64,000 nucleotides of DNA from Lactobacillus intestinalis (GTDB lineage Bacteria > Bacillota > Bacilli > Lactobacillales > Lactobacillaceae): the NCBI RefSeq assembly GCF_024397795.1, contig NZ_CP072985.1:1-64000 (forward strand), in the 5' to 3' direction. Every line of letters begins with the position of its first letter. Position 1 is the first letter of the stretch. The notes under the pieces were generated by a model. That model worked only from the letters and a program-made list of their open reading frames with translations. It did not search any database and was not told the origin of the DNA. Shown here piece after piece: positions 27,180 through 36,263 of this stretch. Both the position numbers and the translations under genes were made by a program.

Positions 27180-28934
27180 TTAATTATTCTCTTCTTTTTC
27201 ACTATTACCAATTAACCCTGCAATAAATGCAAAAGCATAATCTTTGAATACTTCGGTCTCAGACTGAGTTTCAATAAAAATCTTAGGTACGGTTTTATCT
27301 AAATATAAATACGCATTAAGCAACAGCTCCATAAATCTATCGATATTATTAGTACGAAGTGCTTCAAGCATTTTATAAGCTAATGACTTAGCCTTATTTT
27401 CATTATCATAGCCCATTCTCACATACATCCCGCAACCACGAACTTTTGTTAATTTATTCTCTTCTATTTTCATAATTTTGCTTCCTCGATACTTATGTAG
27501 TTCATTTAAGAACCATCCGTTCATGCGAATCACAGTCATTATTTGAAAATCATTGTAAAAACAACCCTCTGTGTTGCTCAATTTCAACAATTCCAATTGG
27601 TAGATAATACTAAATAAATTAGTATTATTAAACAAACAATTCATTACACTATCTAAAATACCGTAATAATTCACACCCCTGAAATTACTAATTCCAGCAT
27701 TGTACAAGCTAGCTAAATAACTCTTAACTTTACCAGTTCGTGTCACACTATAGGTATGTTCCACAGCTTTAGTTAATACTTTAGAAGCAACAATTGGAAC
27801 AATTTGAAAATTATAATGATCTGTATCATATGTAATCAATTGAATATTGCCCAAAGGAGCGTGTTGTCCACTTGCTTCCTCATCTTTAAAGGCAGCCGAA
27901 AGAGCTCGATATGGACTAGTTCGGGTGCTATCGCTAATCTTTCTCATCATATTACTGAAAACAAGATCATTTTTTCCTTGCAAATTTCTAATTGAAGAAT
28001 TTTCATTAATAAAAATCCCTTGGCCACACATATTATATGTAAATCCCACCGGTATTAGTGAATACAAAAATTGACAAATTGGACAAATATACAGGTCATT
28101 TTTAAAATTCCACGCATTACTTGTTTTTTTATTTAAATCATAACCCATATTGTTTATAAAACCATATGAGTATTTTAACTTCTTTACAGGTCGTCCACAT
28201 GTTGAACATACATATTTATCTTTAGCATGATCTTCTTGTAAGTATTCTTGAACTGGTACTACAAAGTAATTTTGATAATCTTCATAAAAGTCCAAATTTT
28301 TTGTCTGAGAATTAAGAAAAGACACACCATTCCATGCTTTATTGATAATAATATAGTTCAATGTCTTCGCTGGAAAATATTTTTTAGCTTGACTTGTACT
28401 AAAATATTCAATGATTTTCAAGAGCTGATTAATTAGTTCTTGTAATATTTCTTTGGCTTCATCAGAATTTTTAGTTAAAAAGTTCTTTTTATTTAAAGTT
28501 CTTATTTTCTTATTACAACTTTTAACTTCTGCTTTAACATCAAAATCACTATTTATAAATTTAATAACCTTTTTATAACTAGCTGAATTGACGGAATATT
28601 TTACAATATTATCAAACCAATCAGTTAATCTCTTTAAATCTTTTTCGTCGAAGTCCTTAAAATCCTTATCTTTAAGAGTTTTAAGCCAGTTTTCCTCCTC
28701 AATAATTTTGGAATATCTAATGACTTGTCCATAATTTTTAATAAAGAATTTAAAATATAAATCAGAAAAATCATCTAATACTTTCGGATCTAATTTTACA
28801 GCGCTTTCACTCATGCTATAGCTATTTAAATATCTGGGATCGTTTTTTAGAATTCTCAGCAGTCCAACTATCCCAGCATTTTCCATCCAACTATTTATTC
28901 TAAAATTAACAGTGGTAGTATTGGTGTCCTCCAT
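27180..28934 (-). CDS. cas8: Cascade large subunit Cas8 (Cst1-like, I-B)
   Basis: About 584 residues. It starts WMENAGIVGLLRIL, the GxxGLxRxL-like opening of the Cst1/Cas8a1 family, and has a central zinc finger CSTCGRP ... CPICQFL typical of these large subunits. It recognises the PAM and recruits Cas3. I prefer ATG 28934, with GGTGGTG just upstream, to the tandem GTG codons at 28946. It is named I-B (Tneap-like) from the company it keeps (Cst2-type Cas7, Cas5t, Cas4, fused Cas3). Confidence 0.9.
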   Translation of the reverse strand: MEDTNTTTVNFRINSWMENAGIVGLLRILKNDPRYLNSYSMSESAVKLDPKVLDDFSDLYFKFFIKNYGQVIRYSKIIEEENWLKTLKDKDFKDFDEKDLKRLTDWFDNIVKYSVNSASYKKVIKFINSDFDVKAEVKSCNKKIRTLNKKNFLTKNSDEAKEILQELINQLLKIIEYFSTSQAKKYFPAKTLNYIIINKAWNGVSFLNSQTKNLDFYEDYQNYFVVPVQEYLQEDHAKDKYVCSTCGRPVKKLKYSYGFINNMGYDLNKKTSNAWNFKNDLYICPICQFLYSLIPVGFTYNMCGQGIFINENSSIRNLQGKNDLVFSNMMRKISDSTRTSPYRALSAAFKDEEASGQHAPLGNIQLITYDTDHYNFQIVPIVASKVLTKAVEHTYSVTRTGKVKSYLASLYNAGISNFRGVNYYGILDSVMNCLFNNTNLFSIIYQLELLKLSNTEGCFYNDFQIMTVIRMNGWFLNELHKYRGSKIMKIEENKLTKVRGCGMYVRMGYDNENKAKSLAYKMLEALRTNNIDRFMELLLNAYLYLDKTVPKIFIETQSETEVFKDYAFAFIAGLIGNSEKEENN

Positions 28935-28951
28935 ATCATTCACCACCTATT

Positions 28952-29710
28952 CTAAATTAAACTAATCATCCCCGAAAAGCTGCCATTTTTTTCACCGAGA
29001 CCACCTGAGTGAATATAGTTTAAGAGGGTAGGATTACCCTCTAATTCAAAAATCCCTTTTGTGCATTCAATATTCAAACCAAATGATTTACGTACAGTCT
29101 TTCTCATTTTCAATGGTTTAAACCATAATTCTTCCACTGTTGAGGCAAGCATCGGGTTATCTTTTAATTTATTAAAAGTATTTCTGCGCAAGGTTTCATT
29201 AAATTTAATCATCTCTTCTTCTGTTACATCAGTCGGACATGAAATAAATCTTCCATTGTTATCTCTAACTACAATTGGAGACATTGTTTTAAAGATTGTT
29301 CGATTTTGTGTGATTTTAGGAAGTTCTATTGTATATAGCTTCTTTACGTCTGCTAAATATTCGTGCCCAAACGGCAATTTACTTACATCCAGATGATTTA
29401 AATAAATAAATGCATTATAAAAGTTAATCCCTATATTAGTATTCGCAGTTGAAAAATATAACTTCATTTCCCCCTCTCTATTTAAAATAATGCTATTTTT
29501 AGTAAAAGTAGCATTCGGGAAGAATACACTAGTTGCATAACATTTTTGTGTAGGTTTCTCAAATAGTTCTTTAAATAAATTAGGATTCTCAGCTGAGAGA
29601 CCTGTTTTAATTAATGATAAAACATAAGCATCATAATCAATATCTATCTTGATTTCTGCTTTTTCACTTGGATTCTTTGAATGTAGACAAATTGGAATTC
29701 CAAATCTCAT
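28952..29710 (-). CDS. cas6: crRNA-processing endoribonuclease Cas6
   Basis: 252 residues. The start is the usual Cas6 edge strand (MRFGIPICL) followed by a DYDAYVLSLI helix. The C-terminus has GNPTLLNYIHSGGLGEKNGSFSGM, the glycine-rich loop of Cas6 that binds repeat RNA. It cuts pre-crRNA in the repeats and leaves the 8-base 5' handle. The likely general-base His is not certain from sequence alone. First gene of the operon: AAAGGAG lies 6 bases before ATG 29710. Confidence 0.93.
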   Translation of the reverse strand: MRFGIPICLHSKNPSEKAEIKIDIDYDAYVLSLIKTGLSAENPNLFKELFEKPTQKCYATSVFFPNATFTKNSIILNREGEMKLYFSTANTNIGINFYNAFIYLNHLDVSKLPFGHEYLADVKKLYTIELPKITQNRTIFKTMSPIVVRDNNGRFISCPTDVTEEEMIKFNETLRRNTFNKLKDNPMLASTVEELWFKPLKMRKTVRKSFGLNIECTKGIFELEGNPTLLNYIHSGGLGEKNGSFSGMISLI

Positions 29711-29739
29711 TTTTAGCTCCTTTCATTTATTACAACTAC

Positions 29740-29767
29740 AGTATATCATGTATTTTTATATTTACAA
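29740..29767 (-). promoter_or_regulatory. Promoter of the cas6-cas8-cas7-cas5 operon
   Basis: On the minus strand TTGTAA (29762-29767), a 16-base spacer and TATACT (29740-29745), 30 bases before the cas6 start. It contains no CTGTCGA motif, so control may differ from that of the arrays. Confidence 0.55.
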
Positions 29768-30121
29768 TTTACGTTTTTTAACATCATCTAAAATACAAGT
29801 ATTTGCCAAAGGACCAATTTTATCTTTAAGAAATTATTCCTTGACGGATATAAAAATTTATTTGAGATAAAATTTTAAGCTTTTTCGAATAGCACATTAG
29901 TTCTTTTATTCTTAAAAATTATATCAAAATAAAAGAGCGAAAAACATGCTTCACCAAGAAAACGATGAAAACCATCACTTTCATCATGGAATAAAATTCT
30001 GCTTCTTCAGCGACAGTATGTTCAATATAATACTTATTTTAAAAGTTTCTAATTCAAAGAAGAAATTAAAGATCACAGAATTTCAAAAACAATAGTAAGC
30101 TTATTTGTTAATATCACAAAA
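29768..30121. other. Intergenic stretch without a confident gene
   Basis: AT-rich DNA between cas6 and mmuP. A 49-codon frame at 29946-30095 (plus; starts MLHQENDENHHFHHG) has no good ribosome site and is probably chance or a relic. I see no RNA gene or repeat. Confidence 0.5.
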
Positions 30122-30153
30122 AGAACACCTATCTCTAAGTAGATAAGTGTTCT
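30122..30153 (-). terminator. Terminator of mmuM-mmuP
   Basis: AGAACACCTATCT pairs with AGATAAGTGTTCT with one wobble pair, 16 bases past the mmuP stop. An AAAAAG tract gives the T-run on the minus strand. Confidence 0.75.
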
Positions 30154-30168
30154 AAATTCAAGACTCTT

Positions 30169-31557
30169 TTATTCTTCAACAACTTCAAATTTCTTATTTT
30201 TCCTACGCCATAAGTAATGAGCCACGTAACAAATCGCCACAAACGGAATTGTATAATAAAGAGCTACACGTTGAGTTGGATCAAACCAAATCAAAACACA
30301 GGATAGCAGACTAGAAATAAAAGCAAAATATGGAATTACAGGATACCATGGCGTGCGATATTTTAATTCGCTTAATTTATGGCCATCTTTAAGAAATTGT
30401 TTTCTAAAATTAAGTTCAGCAAGTGCAATTGCCATCCAAACAAAGACAACCGCCAATCCAGAAATAGAAACTAAAACTAAATAAACGGTACCTGGAGCAA
30501 CTTTGCTTGAAATAAGAGCAAAAATTCCGCCAAGCATGCTCACTACTAAAGCTAAAGTTGGAACTCCATTTTTTCCAGTTTTTTTAAAAGCCTTGGGAAT
30601 CGTGCCTTCATTACTCAATGACCACAGCATGCGCGTTGAAGCATATAATCCGGAATTGGCAGCTGAAATAATTGCCGTCAAAACCACAAAGTTCATAATA
30701 TTCCCTGCAAACGGCACATGAATTAAGTCAAGAACATAAACAAATGGACTCTGAGTTACACCTGCTACCTTATAAGGGATCAACGCTGCCATTACAACAA
30801 TACTTCCAATAAAGAAAATCACCAAACGCCACAAAGTAGTTTTTATTGCGCTGGGAATTGCCTTCTGAGGATTTTCGGCTTCTCCAGCTGTAATTCCAAT
30901 TAACTCTGTACCAGAAAAAGCAAAGTTTACTGTAAGCATTGTAGTAAAAACTCCCCCAAAACCATTAGGAAACCAACCATTTTTATAAAAATTAACTAAT
31001 CCAGGTGCATGGGCATATCCCTTTACCGGCAGAATTCCAGTAATGGCTAAAATCCCTAAAACAATAAAAGCTACAATTGCAAAAATCTTAATAGCTGCAA
31101 ACCAAAACTCACTTTCTGCGAAAATTTTTACAGAAAAGAAATTGCTTAAAAAGATTAACACCATACATGTTAAACTCCAGATCCACACTGGTACATTAGG
31201 AAACCATTTTTGCATGATTAAACCCGCAGCCGTAAATTCCGATCCAAGAGCAATTGTCCATGTCAGCCAATATAAGATAGCTACTATAAATCCTGTTGAA
31301 GGACCAATATATTTCTTTGCATAAACATGGAAAGCCCCAGTATAAGGCATCGCAACAGACAGTTCACCTAAGCAAAGCATTACCGCAAAAACAATAAGTG
31401 CTCCAACTAAATAGGCAATCACAGTTCCCAAAGGCCCAGCTTCATGAATCGTATAACCCGAACTTAAAAATAATCCGGTTCCAATGACACCCCCTAAAGA
31501 AATCATCCGAATATGACGAGTTTCCATTTTTCGCTTCAAGTGAGTTTTATAAGCCAT
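30169..31557 (-). CDS. mmuP: Amino acid permease, probable S-methylmethionine transporter
   Basis: 462 residues of the APC superfamily. It has the consensus first helix [16 protein letters not shown], then the EAGPLG loop and about 12 hydrophobic spans, including [27 protein letters not shown] in the substrate region. The family alone would allow many amino acids. The substrate follows from the gene directly upstream, mmuM, only 11 bases away, and from the methionine T-box controlling both. Imported S-methylmethionine would feed MmuM. Start ATG 31557 follows AGGAGGAAAA. Confidence 0.85.
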   Translation of the reverse strand: MAYKTHLKRKMETRHIRMISLGGVIGTGLFLSSGYTIHEAGPLGTVIAYLVGALIVFAVMLCLGELSVAMPYTGAFHVYAKKYIGPSTGFIVAILYWLTWTIALGSEFTAAGLIMQKWFPNVPVWIWSLTCMVLIFLSNFFSVKIFAESEFWFAAIKIFAIVAFIVLGILAITGILPVKGYAHAPGLVNFYKNGWFPNGFGGVFTTMLTVNFAFSGTELIGITAGEAENPQKAIPSAIKTTLWRLVIFFIGSIVVMAALIPYKVAGVTQSPFVYVLDLIHVPFAGNIMNFVVLTAIISAANSGLYASTRMLWSLSNEGTIPKAFKKTGKNGVPTLALVVSMLGGIFALISSKVAPGTVYLVLVSISGLAVVFVWMAIALAELNFRKQFLKDGHKLSELKYRTPWYPVIPYFAFISSLLSCVLIWFDPTQRVALYYTIPFVAICYVAHYLWRRKNKKFEVVEE

Positions 31558-31568
31558 AATTTTTCCTC

Positions 31569-32489
31569 CTATCTTAACTGATCGAGTGTTTTACGAATCT
31601 GCTTAATCTCCTCAGGTCCCGTTGTGCAGCATCCCCCGATTAAGCGAGCTCCACATTCATACCAAGTCTTAGTCAAAGTATTAAAATCAAACTTTTTATC
31701 AAATTCCCGCCACTGCTTAATTTTTGGATCATAACTTGCACCCAAATTTGGATATACTACCAACGGTTTTTCAGTATATTTGCCAAATTCAATCAGTGCG
31801 TCTTTCACCAAATCGGGACTAATACAATTAATTCCCATTGCAAAAACTTGGTCGTATTGATTAATTTTTGTAATAGCTTCTGCAATCGAAGTTCCATCAC
31901 TAATTTGCTGAACATTTTTTAAAGTGAAACTGACATACACAAGAACCCGTGGTGCATTTTCTTTTAACCAATCTAAAACTGCCACCGGCTCCGACAATTT
32001 CGGCTGAGTTTCTAATGCAATCAAATCTGGCTTTTCCTCTAAAACGAGCCTTAATCTTGGCAAATGAAACTCCAGATATTCTTCTTTGGATAAATCGTAA
32101 TCTCCTCGATACTCATTTCCATCTGCTAAATATGCTCCATAAGCTCCAACTGTTCCTGCCACATAATTGTGTTGGCCAGTTTTCTTTTCAAAATCATCTC
32201 GCGCCTTTTTAGCAATTTTAACCGCATCCCGAATAAACTTCTCCGCTTCTTCTTGAGAATAACCTGCTTTTTCAAATGCTTGTACATTTGCCTGATACGT
32301 ATTTGTAATTACAAGTTCAGCACCAGCATTGAAATAATCCATGTGCGCTTGATACACTTTATCCAACTGATTAATTAAAGCTGTTGCTGTCCATAAGTGG
32401 TTATTTGTATTAACTCCTTGGTTTTCAAGTTCATCAGACATTGCACCATCAAGCACAATTCCAGATTTAACTTTTTCAATTAAACCCAT
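31569..32489 (-). CDS. mmuM: Homocysteine S-methyltransferase
   Basis: 306 residues. It has the start [22 protein letters not shown] and the zinc ligands: one Cys in [10 protein letters not shown] and the pair in [11 protein letters not shown]. These are hallmarks of the cobalamin-independent homocysteine methyltransferases. It transfers a methyl group from S-methylmethionine to homocysteine, giving two methionines. It is the first gene of the operon, behind GAAAGGGGCGTG and the T-box leader. Confidence 0.92.
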   Translation of the reverse strand: MGLIEKVKSGIVLDGAMSDELENQGVNTNNHLWTATALINQLDKVYQAHMDYFNAGAELVITNTYQANVQAFEKAGYSQEEAEKFIRDAVKIAKKARDDFEKKTGQHNYVAGTVGAYGAYLADGNEYRGDYDLSKEEYLEFHLPRLRLVLEEKPDLIALETQPKLSEPVAVLDWLKENAPRVLVYVSFTLKNVQQISDGTSIAEAITKINQYDQVFAMGINCISPDLVKDALIEFGKYTEKPLVVYPNLGASYDPKIKQWREFDKKFDFNTLTKTWYECGARLIGGCCTTGPEEIKQIRKTLDQLR

Positions 32490-32520
32490 TCACTCACGCC
32501 CCTTTCATTTTTTAATGTAA

Positions 32521-32784
32521 ACAAAAAGCACCCGTCCCAAAAGGACGAGTGCTTCGCGTTACCACCTTTAATTTGTTTATTGCTTGCGCAAATAAACCTC
32601 ACTAACTACTATCATAGTTTGTGACAAATAACGGTTCACAACACCGTTGCCAGCTACATATCACTGACACTGATATCCAAGCCCATATTCGCTAACTTCA
32701 TTTGCATTGTCTTTCACCACCTGACAACTCTCTGTAAGCAAATTCCATTAGTTACTCTGCTTTTCAAATTCTTTTAATTATTGA
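32521..32784 (-). promoter_or_regulatory. T-box riboswitch, methionine specifier
   Basis: Reading the minus strand, the leader has a Stem I region with GAATATGGGC, where ATG (32684-32686) is the likely Met specifier codon. The T-box sequence AGGTGGTAACGCG is at 32555-32567. Then GCACTCGTCC-TTTT-GGGACGGGTGC and a T-run form the terminator (about 32523-32553). Uncharged tRNA-Met binding would favour the antiterminator and switch on mmuM-mmuP. Confidence 0.9.
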
Positions 32785-32789
32785 TTAAT

Positions 32790-32818
32790 AATATACTATG
32801 ATGAAAAATGATTGTCAA
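32790..32818 (-). promoter_or_regulatory. Promoter of the mmuMP T-box transcript
   Basis: Minus strand TTGACA (32813-32818), a 17-base spacer and TATATT (32790-32795). Confidence 0.8.
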
Positions 32819-32872
32819 TGGTAAATAGAGGTTTATTAATTCTGTTGAGTTATTGTTCTAACTATTTTATAA

Positions 32873-34045
32873 ACTACATTCTTTTTAATCGTTTGGGAGC
32901 AACGTAAGTTGGATAAGATAGGTCTTTTTTCTAAAGGAAAAGGTTATACTAAAAAAGATTTAATTGATGATGGTGTACCCATACTCTTGTATGGAGAATT
33001 ATATACTCATTACTCTGAAAAAATTTTAAACACCGGACTTTACTCAAAGTTACTTTTGAATTCTATTTTTAGTACAGGAAACGAGGTTGTATTACCTGAT
33101 TCAGGTGAAACGTCTATAGATATCGCCAGAGCTAGCTGGATAGCCAGTTCAGGAATAATATTAGCTGGTGGATTAATAATTATAAAACCTAATAAATATA
33201 TATTTCCTGGTTTTTTAGCATATTTGCTCACATATGGTAAAAGTCATAAACTTTTAGCATCAAGAGCTCAAGGAAAATCAATAGTTCATATTCATGTAAA
33301 TGATTTAAAAAATCTGAATATCTTATATCCCCAAAAATTAAAAGAACAGGAAAGAATTATTGCACTCTTGGAGAAAATAAATAAATGTATAGCCCTTCAG
33401 CAACGAAAATTGAATGATCTAAACAGCATGAAATCTGCTTTACTTCAAGATGTTTTTCCGAATACTCAAGGCATTAAAAAAATTAAGCTTTCTACACAAG
33501 AATGGAATTTGCAAAAAATAAGTTCTATTTTTAAAGAACGAAATCAAAGAAATAAAAATGGAATGCTTTTATCAGTATCCATTTCCAAAGGGGTATATCC
33601 TTTTTTAGAGAATGATAGAAAAGACAATTCATCTAATGATAAGAGCAATTACAAAGAAGTAAAAATAAATGATTTAGCTTATAATTCAATGCGCATGTGG
33701 CAAGGAGCTGTTGGTGTATCAAAATATAATGGAATTGTTAGTCCAGCATATACTGTTGTTACGCCAAAAAAAGAAGAAAATCCAAATTTTTATTACTATT
33801 ATTTTAAAAATAAAAGAATGCTTTTTAATTTTAGACAGCATTCACAGGGATTAACATCAGACACATGGAACTTAAAATTTCCTTTATTCGAAAAAATTTT
33901 AATTCAAGTTCCATCTGATAAAGAGGAGGAACAAAGAATATCATCTTTATTCAAGCAAATTGATAAATCAATTGAGTTAAGTAAGATTCAAATTAAAAAG
34001 CTAACTAGTATCAAGCAATTCCTCCTCCAAAATATGTTTATCTAA
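32873..34045 (+). pseudogene. hsdS: Silent, 5'-truncated hsdS specificity cassette
   Basis: The frame has no proper start. Coding similarity begins exactly at WEQRK, encoded by TTGGGAGCAACGTAA (32893-32907), the sequence that precedes the first recognition domain of the active hsdS. Two target recognition domains follow, each ended by a helical spacer (KEQERIIALLEKINKCIALQQRKL and EEEQRISSLFKQIDKSIELSKIQ), then KQFLLQNMFI shared with the active gene. It faces the opposite way to hsdMS with a recombinase gene between them. It is a stored sequence: inversion at the shared sites would splice its recognition domains to the expressed start. Confidence 0.85.
32893..32907 (+). repeat. hsdS inversion repeat, silent side
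   Basis: TTGGGAGCAACGTAA, identical to the complement of 36190-36204 in active hsdS. A one-mismatch copy lies mid-gene at 35602-35616. Flanking bases differ, so identity is limited to these 15 bases. Confidence 0.8.
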
Positions 34046-34115
34046 AAACTCTTGCAAAAATATAATTTCCTTAAACAATTAAGTACGTGACTTAATATTT
34101 TAAGGAGGTTTTTCT

Positions 34116-35051
34116 ATGTCACAAAAGAAATATAGCACCAAGTTATTTTACAAGTATTATCTTGATTGGATTCATATTTACAAAGACAATGCAGTTCGAC
34201 AAGTCACTCTTGATAAGTATTACTTAGTTCAAAAACGCTTGAAAGAACTTGCACCAGATCTACATATGAATGAACTTAATCGTCGTAACTATCAACAAAT
34301 TCTAAACTTGTACGCGCGTAATCATGAAAAGACTACAACTTTAGATTTCCACCATCATTTAAAGGCAAGTTTATTTGATGCAGTCGATGATGGCTTGTTA
34401 AAGAGTGATCCTACAAGGCGTGCAATTATTAAAGGATGTAGTCCTAGTGAAAAGAAAATAAAATATTTAAACTTGTTTGATTTACAAAAATTACTTAGAT
34501 CATTAGATTTAAATTCTGAGCTTAATTGGGACTGGTTCTTTTTATTGATTGCAAAAACTGGTTTACGCTTCGCTGAAGCGTTAGCTTTAACTAAAGAAGA
34601 CTTTGATTTCGGAAAGCAGAGAATAATTATTAATAAATCATGGAATTACAAAGAAAAAATAGGTCATTTTCAACCTACTAAGAATGAATCATCTAATCGT
34701 TCTGTTATGGTAGACTGGCAATTAATGCAGCAATTTCAATCCTTAATTCGTTCTAAAGAAGATAACCAATTGATATTCTTTGATAAGAATCAGCGAGTGT
34801 ATAATTCTACGTTAAATCAAAAGTTAGCGACGTATTGTGAAAAGCTAGATATTCCGATCATCTCAATTCATGGCTTGCGTCATACACATGCTTCATTACT
34901 TTTGTATGAGGGAGTGTCTATAGCCAGCGTAGCTAAAAGATTGGGACATAGTAATACAACTACAACACAGGAAACATATATTCACATTATTCGTGAACTT
35001 GAAAATAAAGATAATGATAAAATTTTGCATCATTTATCACAATTAGGTTAA
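34116..35051 (+). CDS. Tyrosine recombinase, probable hsdS invertase
   Basis: 311 residues. An N-terminal core-binding domain of about 110 residues precedes the catalytic domain with Arg in TGLRFAEALAL, HGLRHTH (His-x-x-Arg), LGHSN and the nucleophile in ETYIHII. It lies between two opposed hsdS genes, the standard place of recombinases that shuffle type I specificity (as with pneumococcal and other lactobacillar hsdS switches). AAGGAGG lies before ATG 34116. The palindrome TTAAGT/ACTTAA at about 34079-34095 upstream could be an operator. The specific role is inferred from context. Confidence 0.85.
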   Translation: MSQKKYSTKLFYKYYLDWIHIYKDNAVRQVTLDKYYLVQKRLKELAPDLHMNELNRRNYQQILNLYARNHEKTTTLDFHHHLKASLFDAVDDGLLKSDPTRRAIIKGCSPSEKKIKYLNLFDLQKLLRSLDLNSELNWDWFFLLIAKTGLRFAEALALTKEDFDFGKQRIIINKSWNYKEKIGHFQPTKNESSNRSVMVDWQLMQQFQSLIRSKEDNQLIFFDKNQRVYNSTLNQKLATYCEKLDIPIISIHGLRHTHASLLLYEGVSIASVAKRLGHSNTTTTQETYIHIIRELENKDNDKILHHLSQLG

Positions 35052-35053
35052 GC

Positions 35054-35084
35054 AAAAAGGACATCGGTTAGTGATGTCCTTTTG
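35054..35084. terminator. Bidirectional terminator between recombinase and hsdS
   Basis: AAAAGGACATC pairs with GATGTCCTTTT around GGTTAGT. Convergent genes end on both sides. Confidence 0.85.
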
Positions 35085-35087
35085 TAA

Positions 35088-36263
35088 TTAGATGAACATG
35101 TTTTGGAGGAGGAATTGTTTAAGGCTCTCTAGTTTCTTTATTTTATTTTGCTGAAACGTAATTTGCTTTTCTATATGTGAAACTAGTGTACCAATTCTTG
35201 TCTGCTCAATTTTTTGAGGAATATGTATTATTGTGTTGCGTATATCAGCAGAGTTAATGGATTCAAAAGTTGATCCTGTAGAATATTTTTTCCAATATTT
35301 ATCTATATTTAATTTATGAAACAAGAAAAATAGAAAATTATTTCCTTTTATTGCCGCAACTCCACGACCTAAAACAACATCATAATTAGTTCGTCCCACT
35401 TTTCCTACAGGAGCTCTTACACTAAGCAATATATCGCCTTTTTTAGCCAGTTTCGTAAGTTGAGTAGTCCAAACTCGTGGTTTTACCCAACCATTCTGAA
35501 TATCAGCATTTCCTTGAACTAAAATATATTTAGTAGGTTTATCAGAATATGTTGATCCATCGGGAGACTGCCCCATAATTATTATTGCTTGATCTTTTAA
35601 CTTACGTTGTTCCCAATTATCCGTAAATCCTTTAAAGCGTAATTGAGGGACACTTTTATTGGTAAATAAAGTTTGAAGCATAGCTCTTTTCAGTAACTTC
35701 AGCTGCTTTACTTTTCGTTGCTGAAGTGAAAGTAACGCATTAATTTTATTTAACAAATCGCCAATCTGTTTTTGTTCTTTAAAAGACGGAAATGTTTCTC
35801 TTAAAGTAATAAAATCTGTGTAACTTATACTTTTTCCATCTCGTACTCCGTAAGTGACTTTTTTTAACAACTGAATAAACTGATAACTTTTAAATTTTTC
35901 TTTCCAAAAAATGTCGTTAAATTTATTAGAATTTTGAAATGCGAAAACTTTATAAGCAGGAGAAGCAATTCCTTCAATATTAGAATAAGCAAAGCCACCT
36001 TGGAATGAACGAAGATGAATAACAAAATCTCCTGGTTCAATGTGTTTATAATTATTTAAGTTATCTATCTGATATTTTATGTCGCTTTTTAATGTGTTTC
36101 TGTATACCATTCCCATATCTTGTGTTGCAGATAGAACTGGTAAGTTTGTATATCCTTTATTTGATTTAGAAATAAATATTTCATTTCCTTTACGTTGCTC
36201 CCAATCATCAGTGAAGCCTTTAAAACGCAGTGCTGGTACTCTTTTATCGTCACTTTTAGTCAC
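35088..36263 (-). CDS. hsdS: Type I restriction specificity subunit HsdS (expressed copy)
   Basis: 391 residues. Two target recognition domains each open with RFKGFTD(D/N)WEQRK and close with a long helix (KQIGDLLNKINALLSLQQRKVKQLKLLKRAMLQ and ARIGTLVSHIEKQITFQQNKI-like). HsdS defines the bipartite DNA site for both methylation and cleavage. I place the start at GTG 36263, which overlaps the hsdM stop by 8 bases and follows GGAGG; a longer Met start at 36296 would read through hsdM. The complement of the 15-base inversion repeat lies at its 5' end (36190-36204). Its 3' 29 bases match the silent copy. Confidence 0.92.
   Translation of the reverse strand: MTKSDDKRVPALRFKGFTDDWEQRKGNEIFISKSNKGYTNLPVLSATQDMGMVYRNTLKSDIKYQIDNLNNYKHIEPGDFVIHLRSFQGGFAYSNIEGIASPAYKVFAFQNSNKFNDIFWKEKFKSYQFIQLLKKVTYGVRDGKSISYTDFITLRETFPSFKEQKQIGDLLNKINALLSLQQRKVKQLKLLKRAMLQTLFTNKSVPQLRFKGFTDNWEQRKLKDQAIIIMGQSPDGSTYSDKPTKYILVQGNADIQNGWVKPRVWTTQLTKLAKKGDILLSVRAPVGKVGRTNYDVVLGRGVAAIKGNNFLFFLFHKLNIDKYWKKYSTGSTFESINSADIRNTIIHIPQKIEQTRIGTLVSHIEKQITFQQNKIKKLESLKQFLLQNMFI
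36190..36204 (-). repeat. hsdS inversion repeat, expressed side
   Basis: Complement of TTGGGAGCAACGTAA, just after the conserved start of hsdS. Its partner is 32893-32907. Inversion between them would exchange all sequence after WEQRK. Confidence 0.8.

Noticed and set aside
29946..30095. Histidine-rich 49-codon frame
   Set aside because: Weak ribosome site, no recognisable pattern; probably chance.
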